A stretch of DNA of 21,000 nucleotides from an uncultured Propionibacterium sp. (GTDB taxonomy: Bacteria; Actinomycetota; Actinomycetes; Propionibacteriales; Propionibacteriaceae). Position numbers and translations under genes: made by a program. The notes under the pieces are model-generated. The model did no database searches and had not been told where the DNA came from. It saw only the letters and a program-made list of their open reading frames with translations. The stretch covers positions 1 through 21,000 of the forward strand of contig CALHWB010000030.1 in the NCBI GenBank assembly GCA_938036835.1, given 5' to 3'. Within the stretch, counting starts at the first letter, position 1, and each line of letters starts with the position of its first letter. Below, piece by piece: positions 7,025 through 14,091 of the stretch.

Positions 7025-7090
7025 ATGTCCACGAGTACCCCCACCGGATTCGAGACCATCGTGAACACAACCATCGCATTGGCGGCGTGA
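7025..7090 (+). CDS. Very small ORF (21 residues) overlapping the next gene
   Basis: ATG 7025 to TGA 7090 encodes a 21-residue peptide beginning MSTSTPTGFETIVNTT and ending in hydrophobic Ala/Leu. A GAAGGG ribosome-site-like sequence lies 6-7 bases before the ATG. Its stop overlaps the GTG of the following open frame (GTGA), the arrangement used for translational coupling elsewhere in this window. It may be a leader peptide or the remaining start of a broken gene. No known family; the GC content is intermediate between the flanking DNA and the low-GC block. Confidence 0.3.
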   Translation: MSTSTPTGFETIVNTTIALAA

Positions 7091-7644
7091 CTGCAACTGT
7101 CACTTATCCGTGTGGCGGTCCGATCCCCTACGTCTTGATCCGTATCGAGAGAAGGCTCAGTAGTGATCCAGAGCAGAAGCGCTCTAAACCTTATTACAGT
7201 TCTTTCGGTTTCCTTCCTTATCTCTGGAATAGTCGGACTCTGCATTTGGGTGAAATCATACGTTTTCCCATCAAATCGCTAGAAAGCGCCTGGGGCATAT
7301 CCGTTCCAACCGGATTAACCATTGTCGAGTGGCATGCAAAAGCCGGATTCCATGGAGATGGACTGCGGATGAAAGCACTCAGGCCATCTGCGAACTCCTC
7401 GCTTGAGGGCAGCTTCTTTGACGTGAGTCAAATGAGCGAATCCGATCTAACCCAAGACGAAATTAACTTGGTGACCGGCATCGACGATTTGTTTCATCCT
7501 AAAAACCGCCTCGATCTTTCCCCCGCGGGTTTGAAAAAGATATCGATCGCACCGAAGGGGCCTGGCAAGAGATCGGGCGACACCTTGCTATGTTTATTCG
7601 ATCCAGCCGAAAACCGATTCTACATCTACGAAGGGCGTGCGTAG
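7087..7644 (+). CDS. Unrecognised protein, low-GC, probably frameshifted membrane-anchored protein
   Basis: An open frame of 185 codons (GTG 7087) in DNA much lower in GC than the rest. The part from about residue 65 onward looks truly coded: ESAWGISVPTGLTIVEWHAK, then GFHGDGLRMKAL and QDEINLVTGIDDLFHP, resembling the outer domain of small actinobacterial surface or lipoprotein-like proteins. The N-terminal part is less convincing. In the next frame a 39-codon segment (7163-7282) has a good ribosome site and a clean membrane helix, and it would join this frame near 7265 by a one-base slip in TTTTCCC. I therefore infer an original gene from GTG 7163 to 7644 that carries a frameshift. Function unknown; imported by transfer, judging from composition. 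Confidence 0.45.
   Translation: MTATVTYPCGGPIPYVLIRIERRLSSDPEQKRSKPYYSSFGFLPYLWNSRTLHLGEIIRFPIKSLESAWGISVPTGLTIVEWHAKAGFHGDGLRMKALRPSANSSLEGSFFDVSQMSESDLTQDEINLVTGIDDLFHPKNRLDLSPAGLKKISIAPKGPGKRSGDTLLCLFDPAENRFYIYEGRA
7163..7282 (+). other. Membrane-helix segment in alternate frame (likely true N-terminus of the frameshifted gene)
   Basis: GTG 7163, preceded by GAGAGAAGG at about 7 bases, opens a 39-codon frame ending in TAG 7282. It encodes a basic start (IQSRSA) followed by a ~23-residue hydrophobic helix, LITVLSVSFLISGIVGLCIW (residues 10-29), then KSYVF. It overlaps the 7087 frame. The helix plus ribosome site look like the start of a membrane-anchored protein whose outer domain continues in the other frame. 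Alternatively it is an independent small membrane protein. Confidence 0.4.
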
Positions 7645-7791
7645 CCTTGAAAACCTCTTCAATCGCATTAATCTAATATTATGGCTATGTTGTCTACGGT
7701 AGTGCTATCGCCGGCGGTTTCGGCGGCACCCAATGGCTGGTCAACTGGCCGCCGCCGAAGAAAGCATAGCCTCAGTAGAAAGTGAACTTGA
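7645..7791 (+). other. Short decayed coding fragments in low-GC block
   Basis: Only short frames broken by stops are seen. One reads MKTSSIALI then a stop (TTG 7647); directly after, in the same frame, comes a piece containing YGSAIAGGFGGTQWLVNWPP that ends at about 7767. A second, at 7733 in another frame, begins MAGQLAAAEESIASVESELE and looks coiled-coil-like. No complete gene can be made without at least one frameshift. Treated as remnants. Confidence 0.3.
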
Positions 7792-8217
7792 GGCGAATCG
7801 CTCGAGCGTTGTCTCCGATTCTGGGCACAGGACTATAAGTTTTCGGCGGGCCTTTTGGCGCGCGCCGGGAGAAGCGACGACTCTAATTCTACTTACTACC
7901 CCATATTCCACTCACGAGTTGAAACATCGCCGGTCTTCCAAAGAATCAAAAATGGCCCCCACCCGGCCAGCGGATCTGACGCTTTTCTAAACGAAGGAGA
8001 TCCGGCACGAAGAGATCTGTACTATGCTATTCATAGATTCGGCTGGCGCAAGCCTAATAGCATGGTTGTCGTCATATCGGATAGGTACGATTTTGTGTTC
8101 GGCCTAGATTATACGGGAATCGCAGGAACCGCCGTCAATGCAATGGCTATGGCGCAAGCGCTAGGGGTAGTAGTCATCCCAGCTATGAAAGACGTGCCGG
8201 CGGGCCATCGGCCCTGA
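7792..8217 (+). pseudogene. C-terminal fragment of an unrecognised protein, no proper start
   Basis: One frame is open from just after two TGA codons (7783 and 7789) to the TGA at 8217. The product reads as a genuine folded C-terminus: FWAQDYKFSAGLLARAG, then FHSRVETSPVFQRIKNGPHP, DLYYAIHRFGWRKPNSMVVV, DRYDFVFGLDYTGIAGTAVN and AQALGVVVIPAMKD. There is no ATG or GTG with a ribosome site near its beginning; the first possible start is a TTG at 7855. The base composition jumps to GC-rich at about 8195, within the last ten codons, so the true end may also be lost. I do not recognise the family; the pattern would suit an effector or immunity-type domain, but that is a guess. Confidence 0.4.
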
Positions 8218-8544
8218 ACGCGACGGCGGATTGCTTCGCACGCCTGATCCTCCGTCAGGTTCGTGCCGAGCCTGCCGGTCAAGGGCGGAGCGCAGCCCCG
8301 GGCCGGTGACCTGGTGGCCGGCATCGGCACAACTCGGTTTCGGATATGAGTTCCGGCCGATGCGTTCCCGCCGCACAGCGCGAGAACCCCGGCCCCGTGT
8401 CCCGCTGCCCAGAAACGATCGGGTGGTCTCGGCCGGTTCGCCGGGCGGTTCGCTCCGGCCGGCCGGGACCGCGAGTCCGGCCGCGCCCGGTGCCCGTAGC
8501 GCCTAGGCTGTGGGAGTTCCCAGTGGATGGCTATTGGAGAGAAC
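8218..8544. other. Gene-free stretch at right edge of accessory region
   Basis: High-GC DNA with no supported gene. It contains a second CGGTCAAGGG (8276-8285) matching 6743-6752 and, near the right end, the promoter-like sequence of the DUF6394-like gene. A minus-strand open frame crosses the region but has no start signal or recognisable product. Confidence 0.4.
8504..8522 (+). promoter_or_regulatory. Candidate promoter/operator of the DUF6394-channel gene pair
   Basis: TAGGCT (8504-8509) is a TANNNT -10 box 36 bases before the ATG at 8545. It is followed at the expected transcription start by the inverted repeat TGGGA-GT-TCCCA (8511-8522), which could bind a repressor or shape the RNA start. 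Confidence 0.35.
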
Positions 8545-8928
8545 ATGAATCTGGAGAAGGTCATCTTTGGCTTCTTCGTCACGCTGGCGGCAGCCCTCAA
8601 CTTCGGGTTCTGGACTGGACCGATCGACAGCATCCACGCGCACAACGGGGCCGAGTTGGCGGCCGCGCTGGTCATCAGCCTGATCGCCACCCTGCTCAAG
8701 TTCGGTGACCGGACCCAGCTCGGCGCGGTGCATCTGGCCACCAGCATGGTAGCCGATCTGCAGTTGGTGATCGCCGCCGTGATCTGGGTGTGGGCCCAGC
8801 AGGCGTCCCCGGCCGGCATGACGCCGGCCCACATGGCGGTGGTGGTCTCGATGTCCGGGGGCGCCCTGCTCGCGAATGTGGTCTCGGTGGTTTTGATGGT
8901 CAGCGAGATCGTGCAGATCCGTCGTTGA
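8545..8928 (+). CDS. Small four-helix membrane protein, DUF6394-like, channel partner
   Basis: A 127-residue integral membrane protein starting MNLEKVIFGFFVTLAAALNF. Four hydrophobic segments are visible, at about residues 6-24, 38-57, 64-86 and 98-121, with the conserved-looking loop LKFGDRTQLGAVHLATSMVA between helices 2 and 3 and SGGALLANVVSVVLMV in helix 4. This matches my recollection of the DUF6394 family, also found in proteobacteria. I choose ATG 8545 over the in-frame ATG 8527 because GGAGAG (8536-8541) sits at the right distance. The stop is only 7 bases before the ion-channel gene, so the two are surely one operon. An accessory subunit or regulator of that channel is inferred from this pairing; no direct function is known. 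Confidence 0.75.
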   Translation: MNLEKVIFGFFVTLAAALNFGFWTGPIDSIHAHNGAELAAALVISLIATLLKFGDRTQLGAVHLATSMVADLQLVIAAVIWVWAQQASPAGMTPAHMAVVVSMSGGALLANVVSVVLMVSEIVQIRR

Positions 8929-8935
8929 GCCCAAG

Positions 8936-10738
8936 ATGGAACCACCAAGCACGCCCCAGCCGCGCCAGGCGATGATGAGCGACGTCTTCTACCTCGTCCT
9001 GCGCCGGATGAGGTTTCCGTTGCTGCTTATCATCGCCGTCTATTCCTGCTGCACCATCGTGTTGGCCATGATCCCCGGCATCGATCCGGCCACCGGGCAG
9101 CCCGGCCCCCCGATGAGTGTCTTTGAGGCCTTCTACGTGGTCAGCTATACCTCCACCACCATCGGGTTCGGTGAGGTGCCGCACCCCTACAGCTCCGCCC
9201 AGCGGATGTGGATGACGTTCACCATCTACGTGTCGGTCTCGGCCTGGTCGTATTCGCTGTTCAACGTGATCGCCCTGCTCCAGGATCGCGGTTTCCAGAA
9301 CGCCGTCCGCATGGCCGGTTTCGCCCGGCTGGTGGATCAGATCCGCGAGCCCTTCTACATCGTCTGCGGGGCGGGCGAAACCGGCCGACTGGTCTCGCAT
9401 GGCCTCGATCATCTGGGGTTGCGGTTCGTGTCGATCGAGATCGACCCCGATCGGCTACAGCAGATCCGGCTGGACGAGTTCGGTGTCGATCCCCCCACGG
9501 TGCAGGCCGATGCCGCCGAACCCACCGTATTGGTGCAGGCCGGCCTGCTGAACCCAAGATGCAAGGGCGTGGTGGCCCTGACCGACAACGACGTCACCAA
9601 CCTGGCCATCGCGGTGAGCGTCCGGCTCCTGGCGCCCCGGGTGGCGATGCTGGCCAGGATCCGCAACGATGAAACCGAGACCCACATCGGGGTATTCGGC
9701 GGCGATCTGGTGGTGAATCCCTTCGAACGGTTCGCCGACTACCTGACCGCGGCGATCAATTCGCCCAATCGCTACCGGCTGCGCGAGATCATGACCGGGC
9801 TGCCGGGCGAACCGATCAGGCCGATCAAGCAGCCGCCGGTGGGGCACTGGATCATTTGCGGCCACGGCCGGTTCGGCAAGGCCGTATCGGTGGCCATGCG
9901 GGCCGCCGGCATGTCGGTCAGCGTGATCGACGTCAGCCATTACAACGAGGACGGGGTCGACGTGCTGGGCACCGGCACCAGCTCGGACGAACTGCGTGCC
10001 GCAGGCATCGAACGGGCAGTGGGCCTGGTGACCGCGAACGCCTCCGACGCCAAGAACCTGGCCATCGCGGTGACCGCGCGGGCGCTCAACCACGACATCT
10101 ATATCGTCAACCGGCAGAATCAACTGTCCAACGCCTCGCTGTTCGCCGCCTTCCCCCAGGAATTGCTGATGGTGCCCAGCAAGATCGTGGCCGAGGAGTT
10201 CCTGGTTCGCATCACCACCCCGATGATGAACCGCTTCCTGCGGCTGATTCCCCAGCACAATGAGGCCGACTGTGCCAGGATCTATGACCGGCTGGCCAGG
10301 CTGCATCCGGGGCGTCACCCGGAGGTGTGGGACATGGCCATCACCCCGGCCCGCACCAAGGCGCTGTGCGAGGTGGTGTGCGCGGGAGGCCAGTTCACCG
10401 TGGCCCACCTCAAGGCGGACCCCCTGAATCGAGGCCGGCGGCTGGGGCTGATGGTGATGCTGGTGCGGCGCAAGAACAAGAACATCCAGTTGCCCGGCGA
10501 CGATTTCGTGTTCCAGCCCGACGATCGGGTGCTGCTGGCCGGATCGCCGACCGCCAAGCACCTGCTGGAGCTGACCCTGCGCAATGCCAATGCGCTCAAC
10601 TATGTGCTCACCGGGCAGGAGAGCAACGGCGGCTATCTATGGCGCTGGCTGACCAGGCGCAATCCACCCAAGGTGGTGCCGCTCCCGGAGGCCACCGAGA
10701 TCGTGGAATTGGCCGAAGAGCCCGACTCGTGGGGATGA
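8936..10738 (+). CDS. Two-TM potassium channel with two RCK/TrkA-N NAD-binding domains
   Basis: A 600-residue membrane protein. TM1 is at about residues 27-46, a pore loop FEAFYVVSYTSTTIGFGEVP (63-82) carries the K+ selectivity filter TIGFGE, and TM2 is at 91-115. Two cytoplasmic Rossmann domains follow: RCK1 with FYIVCGAGETG (GxGxxG at 145-150) and RCK2 with HWIICGHGRFG (309-314). A TrkA-C-like part lies at about 500-545 (NIQLPGDDFVFQPDDRVLLAGS region). It probably conducts K+ under control of NAD(H) or another nucleotide bound to the RCK ring. Filter Phe instead of Tyr (GFG) is a known variant. The start may be ATG 8936 or the ATGATG at 8972/8975, which begins MSDVFYLVLRRMRF; neither has a strong ribosome site, and close coupling to the upstream gene would help. 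Confidence 0.88.
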   Translation: MEPPSTPQPRQAMMSDVFYLVLRRMRFPLLLIIAVYSCCTIVLAMIPGIDPATGQPGPPMSVFEAFYVVSYTSTTIGFGEVPHPYSSAQRMWMTFTIYVSVSAWSYSLFNVIALLQDRGFQNAVRMAGFARLVDQIREPFYIVCGAGETGRLVSHGLDHLGLRFVSIEIDPDRLQQIRLDEFGVDPPTVQADAAEPTVLVQAGLLNPRCKGVVALTDNDVTNLAIAVSVRLLAPRVAMLARIRNDETETHIGVFGGDLVVNPFERFADYLTAAINSPNRYRLREIMTGLPGEPIRPIKQPPVGHWIICGHGRFGKAVSVAMRAAGMSVSVIDVSHYNEDGVDVLGTGTSSDELRAAGIERAVGLVTANASDAKNLAIAVTARALNHDIYIVNRQNQLSNASLFAAFPQELLMVPSKIVAEEFLVRITTPMMNRFLRLIPQHNEADCARIYDRLARLHPGRHPEVWDMAITPARTKALCEVVCAGGQFTVAHLKADPLNRGRRLGLMVMLVRRKNKNIQLPGDDFVFQPDDRVLLAGSPTAKHLLELTLRNANALNYVLTGQESNGGYLWRWLTRRNPPKVVPLPEATEIVELAEEPDSWG

Positions 10739-10954
10739 GCCGGGACCGATGGGTGGCGGACCGGAACCGCCGGGCGGCCCAACGGCATGCCGGCCCCGGC
10801 CCGCTCGCCCCCGGATCGTGGCCGGGCATGGCCCGGAGACCACCGACGAGACCATGGGCGGGAGCGGTCCGCCGGTCGCCGGCGCGGCGGTGCTGGAGTA
10901 GTCTCGCCGCAGCACCCCCGGCACGACCGGCCACGATTCGCGAAGGAGTGGGGG

Positions 10955-11695
10955 ATGGATCCAGGCTGGTGGCTGATGATCTTGGGCGCCATGCTCATCG
11001 GGATGGCCAAGACCAGCTTCGGCGGGCTGGGTGCGGTGGCCGTGGCGCTGTTCGCCTTCACCCTGCCCACCAGGGAATCGACTGCGGCTGCCCTGCTGTT
11101 GCTGATCGTCGGCGACGTCGTGGCCGTGCTGCGCTACCGGCGCAATGCCGACTGGGGGCTGTTGCGGGGCCTGCTGCCCGCCGTGATCCCGGGCATCCTG
11201 ATCGGTGCCGGATTCATCTGGGCCGTAGACGACCTGATGCTGCGCCGGGCCATTGGGGTGCTGTTGATGTGCTCGGTGCTGATCCAACTGGCGATCACGG
11301 TGCGCAGCGACCGCAAGACCGGCGGCGGGCCGGCCCGGCCGGCGCGCGCGCTGACGGTCGCCGCGGGCGTGGCGGCCGGCTTCACCACCATGGCCGCCAA
11401 CGCGGCCGGCCCGGTGATGGCGGTCTATCTGCAATTGTCCCGGGTCGAGAAGCTGCGTTTCTTGGGCACCTCGGCCTGGTTCTATCTGATCGTCAACCTG
11501 AGCAAGACCCCCCTGACCGGCACGCTGGGCCTGTTCACCGGGCAGGTGCTGCGTGTCGCCGCCCTGCTCGTCCCGGTCGTGCTGGTGGGGGCCGTGATCG
11601 GCATCGGGTTGGTGGGCCGCATCCAACAGCGCGCCTTTGACATCTTCACCCTGCTGGCCTCCGCGCTGGCCGCCGCGGCATTGATCGTGCGATGA
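10955..11695 (+). CDS. TauE/SafE-family membrane permease
   Basis: A 246-residue membrane protein with about seven to eight hydrophobic helices and the family's early motif GMAKTSFGGLGAVAVALFAF (residues 12-31), repeated in weaker form in the second half (NAAGPVMAVYLQLSRVEKLR, LSKTPLTG). TauE/SafE proteins export or import sulfonate, sulfite or other small organic anions; the substrate cannot be told here. ATG 10955 is chosen over the longer upstream frame because AAGGAG (10943-10948) lies 6 bases before it and the hydrophobic part starts at once. A TANNNT box, TAGTCT, is at 10899-10904. The DUF2461 gene follows immediately, so they probably share a transcript. Confidence 0.85.
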   Translation: MDPGWWLMILGAMLIGMAKTSFGGLGAVAVALFAFTLPTRESTAAALLLLIVGDVVAVLRYRRNADWGLLRGLLPAVIPGILIGAGFIWAVDDLMLRRAIGVLLMCSVLIQLAITVRSDRKTGGGPARPARALTVAAGVAAGFTTMAANAAGPVMAVYLQLSRVEKLRFLGTSAWFYLIVNLSKTPLTGTLGLFTGQVLRVAALLVPVVLVGAVIGIGLVGRIQQRAFDIFTLLASALAAAALIVR

Positions 11696-11712
11696 GAAAG
11701 GAACCGGACCCG

Positions 11713-12333
11713 ATGAGCTTTCCCACGGCGGCGATGGGGTTCTATCGCGAGTTGCGCCAGGACAACACCCGGGAGTTCTGGGCGGCCAACAAACACCGCT
11801 ATGAAACCGAGGTCCGCGGGCCGGTGAGCGAGCTAGGCGCGCTGCTGAGGGACGAATTCGGCGGCGTGCACGTCTTCCGGCCCTACCGCAACCTGCGTTT
11901 TCATCGCGATCAGCCACCCTACAAGGTGCATCAGGGCGCATACGTGGCCACCGCCCCGGCCTGCGGGTGGTATCTGGAGATCAATGCCGACGAGTTCATC
12001 GCGGGCGCTGGCTTCTACCATGCCGACCCCGGGCCACTCGCCAGGCTGCGGGCGCTGATCGACACCGAACGGGGTGGGCGCCGGCTGGCCGGTTTGTGCG
12101 CCGGGCTGACCGCCACCGGCTGGCAGCTGTGCGGCGACCGGGTGCAGACCGCGCCCCGCGGCTACCCGCAGGACCATCCCAGGATCGAACTGCTGCGGCA
12201 CAAGACGCTGTGGGTGGCCCATGAGGTCGAACCCGGGTATTCGGGGGTGCCGGCGGTGGCCGGACGAGTCGCCGAACTGTGGCGCGAGGCCCGGCCGCTG
12301 CTCGACTGGCTCAGCCCGGTCCTGGCCGACTGA
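11713..12333 (+). CDS. DUF2461 (TIGR02453) family protein
   Basis: A 206-residue soluble protein with the family landmarks FYRELRQDNTREFWAANKHR (residues 10-29), FRPYRNLRFHRDQPPYKVHQ (around 55-74, with RF..DK/QPPYK), GWYLEINADEFIAGAGFYH and a C-terminal LLRHKTLW segment. The biochemical function of DUF2461 is not known. An earlier ATG at 11692 overlaps the TauE stop (ATGA), but I prefer ATG 11713 because AAAGGA (11697-11702) precedes it and MSFPTAAMGFYREL matches where family members begin. It is downstream of the permease with at most 17 bases between them, and converges on the GH13 gene across a shared hairpin. Confidence 0.85.
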   Translation: MSFPTAAMGFYRELRQDNTREFWAANKHRYETEVRGPVSELGALLRDEFGGVHVFRPYRNLRFHRDQPPYKVHQGAYVATAPACGWYLEINADEFIAGAGFYHADPGPLARLRALIDTERGGRRLAGLCAGLTATGWQLCGDRVQTAPRGYPQDHPRIELLRHKTLWVAHEVEPGYSGVPAVAGRVAELWREARPLLDWLSPVLAD

Positions 12334-12342
12334 AACTGCCCG

Positions 12343-12375
12343 GGGCCGGCCTTTGGGCACACCGGAGACCGGCCC
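12343..12375. terminator. Hairpin between convergent DUF2461 and GH13 genes
   Basis: GGGCCGG (12343-12349) pairs with CCGGCCC (12369-12375) across a 19-base loop, in the 49-base gap between two converging genes. It may end transcription in both directions. No U-run on either side. Confidence 0.4.
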
Positions 12376-12382
12376 GCCCGGT

Positions 12383-13909
12383 TCACTGAACCCGCTTGTA
12401 GGGAGTGTATCCGTGGGTTGGGATCGGTTCGCAGGCGAGGATCGCCACGCCATGCGCCGGCAACTCCAGGTCGAGGGTGGCGCGGTAGTTCTGGTATCGC
12501 TGCCCGGTCAGCAGGTCTATCAGGCCGGCTAGATCCATCAGTTTCGAATCCGGCAGCAAGACGGTCTCGCGGACCGGGTGATCTGCGGGATTGGCCAGGA
12601 CGAACACCGCCTCGGCGATCCGGTCGGTGTGCCGCTGGAAACCCAATAGCCGGTCGGTGACCAGCCAGCGCAGATCGCCGACCCGCAGGCTGCGATGCCG
12701 CTTGCGCAGGTCCAGCAGCTTGCGGTACCAGCCCAATACCGGGTTGGTGTCGTCGGCCAGATCCCAGCGCATCGGCGCCCGGTTCTCCGGGTCTGCGCCG
12801 CCGGTTTGGCCCAACTCGCTGCCGTAGTAGAGATTCACGCTGCCGGGCAGGGTGAACTGTAGGACGCTGGCCAGCCGCCGGGCTGCGGGGTCGGCGATGG
12901 TGTCGGTGATCCGGGGTACATCGTGGTTGTCCAGATACAACCAGCTCTTCAGCATGTGCTCGTAGTCGGCATCGGCATAGACGCGAGTCAGCATCCGCTG
13001 GGCCTGCGCCGCGCCGATGCGTCCGTTGGCCAGTTGCAGGACTATCTCGCGGACACAGAAGTGCAGGATCGCATCCAGCTCGGGGAACCATTCCGCGGGA
13101 TAGTTGCAGATCTCGCCGAGCACCAGCGAACCCGGTTTGGTTTCGTGGGCTGCGGCGGTCAACTCGCCCAGATAGCGCATGCCCAGCTCGAAGGCCACAT
13201 CGAGCCGCCAGCCGTCGGCACCATCGCGCAGCCAGCTGCGCACCACCGCGTCTGGGCCGGCCCAGATGTGCTCGCGCACCTGCGGGTGTTCGATGACCAG
13301 TTCGGGTAGGTTTATCGCATTGGCCCAGGTCCGGGCACCGCCCGGCAGGTCGGGGGAGAAGTCGAACCAGCCCCGGGTGGGGGCGGCCGGGTCGGCCAGG
13401 GCCTGCTGGAAGGCGGGCGACTGGCGCCCCATATGGTTGAATACCCCGTCGAGTACCAGTCGCATGCCGCGCCCGTGCAAGTCGGCGGCCAACTCACGCA
13501 GATCCTCGCGGGTGCCGAATTCCGGCCGCACCCGCTGGTAGTCGAGGCCGTCATAGCCGTGATTGGCCCAGGCCAGGTGGATCGGGCATAGGTAGACCAC
13601 CTCGACGCCCAACCGGTGCAGGTAGTCCAGGCGGGTGCGCAGGCTGGCCAGGTCACCGCCCCAGAAGTCGAGTTCATGGCTCCAAACCGCATGGTCCGGT
13701 AGATAGCTGCCCTTGACGGGCAGTTCATCCCAGGCGCGCAGCCGTTTCGGTGCCGGATAGCGGTCGGCCTTCGCGGCCAGATCGGTGCTGGGTGCGAACC
13801 GGTCTACCAGGATCTGATAGACGATGGCACCGTTGCGCCAATCCGCCTCGCGGTCCTGGTAGCGTCCGGCAACCGCTTGGTCATGGGAATTCGCGTAGTC
13901 GGGGTGCAT
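12383..13909 (-). CDS. GH13-family alpha-glucan hydrolase (neopullulanase/cyclomaltodextrinase-like)
   Basis: A 508-residue cytoplasmic protein without signal peptide. All four GH13 conserved regions are present: DGVFNH (154-159), GWRLDVAFE with nucleophile Asp237, VLGEI with acid/base Glu266, and LDNHD (326-330) with transition-state Asp330. The early DFWGGDLASL (81-90) and the start NGAIVYQILVDRFA are typical of the GH13_20-like neopullulanase, maltogenic amylase and cyclomaltodextrinase group, though their N-terminal CBM34 domain is missing. Substrate is thus an alpha-1,4-glucan or maltodextrin inside the cell, perhaps from storage glycogen. A C-terminal all-beta domain follows from about 420. 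ATG 13909 follows a TAGAAT box by 6 bases, implying a leaderless mRNA. It is divergent from the L,D-transpeptidase gene. Confidence 0.88.
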   Translation of the reverse strand: MHPDYANSHDQAVAGRYQDREADWRNGAIVYQILVDRFAPSTDLAAKADRYPAPKRLRAWDELPVKGSYLPDHAVWSHELDFWGGDLASLRTRLDYLHRLGVEVVYLCPIHLAWANHGYDGLDYQRVRPEFGTREDLRELAADLHGRGMRLVLDGVFNHMGRQSPAFQQALADPAAPTRGWFDFSPDLPGGARTWANAINLPELVIEHPQVREHIWAGPDAVVRSWLRDGADGWRLDVAFELGMRYLGELTAAAHETKPGSLVLGEICNYPAEWFPELDAILHFCVREIVLQLANGRIGAAQAQRMLTRVYADADYEHMLKSWLYLDNHDVPRITDTIADPAARRLASVLQFTLPGSVNLYYGSELGQTGGADPENRAPMRWDLADDTNPVLGWYRKLLDLRKRHRSLRVGDLRWLVTDRLLGFQRHTDRIAEAVFVLANPADHPVRETVLLPDSKLMDLAGLIDLLTGQRYQNYRATLDLELPAHGVAILACEPIPTHGYTPYKRVQ

Positions 13910-13915
13910 GGCAGC

Positions 13916-13921
13916 ATTCTA
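13916..13921 (-). promoter_or_regulatory. -10 box for leaderless GH13 gene
   Basis: The minus strand reads TAGAAT, GCTGCC, then ATG at 13909. The hexamer fits the -10 consensus well, and its distance of six bases would place the RNA start at the start codon. No ribosome site is present, in agreement. Confidence 0.5.
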
Positions 13922-13959
13922 GAGTCGTCTGCTGGCCGTGACCCTGGAAATCGCCCACC

Positions 13960-14091
13960 GATCGTCTCGTCGGCCACCTCGGCCCGAGCCCGGCCGGCGG
14001 GCCGGTGTTGCCGGACGATTTGCCACCCGGCTTGCGGAGCGGCTTGAAGGCTGCTCTATGCTCGGGAACGTGCCGCCCGGATCGTCTCGTC
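13960..14091 (+). repeat. 12-base direct repeat around the L,D-transpeptidase start
   Basis: GATCGTCTCGTC occurs exactly at 13960-13971 and 14080-14091, 120 bases apart and on the same strand. One copy lies in the divergent intergenic region and the other in the first codons of the transpeptidase gene, flanking its presumed promoter. It could be a pair of regulator sites or a small duplication. Confidence 0.35.
14057..14062 (+). promoter_or_regulatory. -10 box that may direct a leaderless start at GTG 14070
   Basis: TATGCT (14057-14062) is followed by seven bases and GTG 14070, in frame with the transpeptidase. If used, the ATG at 14058 would lie inside the promoter and the protein would start at GTG. 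TTGCGG at 14032-14037 is a poor -35 at 19 bases. Confidence 0.35.

Noticed and set aside
5950..7245. A 431-codon minus-strand open frame across the recombinase
   Set aside because: It runs antisense to a clear serine recombinase, is rich in Arg, His and Pro, and shows no recognisable domain.
7733..7990. A complete 85-residue gene in frame 2
   Set aside because: Only its first ~30 codons look coding; the rest overlaps the better-formed frame 1 fragment, and there is no ribosome site.
8109..8948. A 279-codon minus-strand open frame
   Set aside because: It is antisense to the DUF6394-like gene and spans the composition boundary; only its middle is non-overlapping, and it has no start signal or known motif.
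10637..11941. A 434-codon minus-strand open frame
   Set aside because: It is antisense to the TauE/SafE and DUF2461 genes; composition is low-complexity Gly, His and Gln, typical of a shadow.
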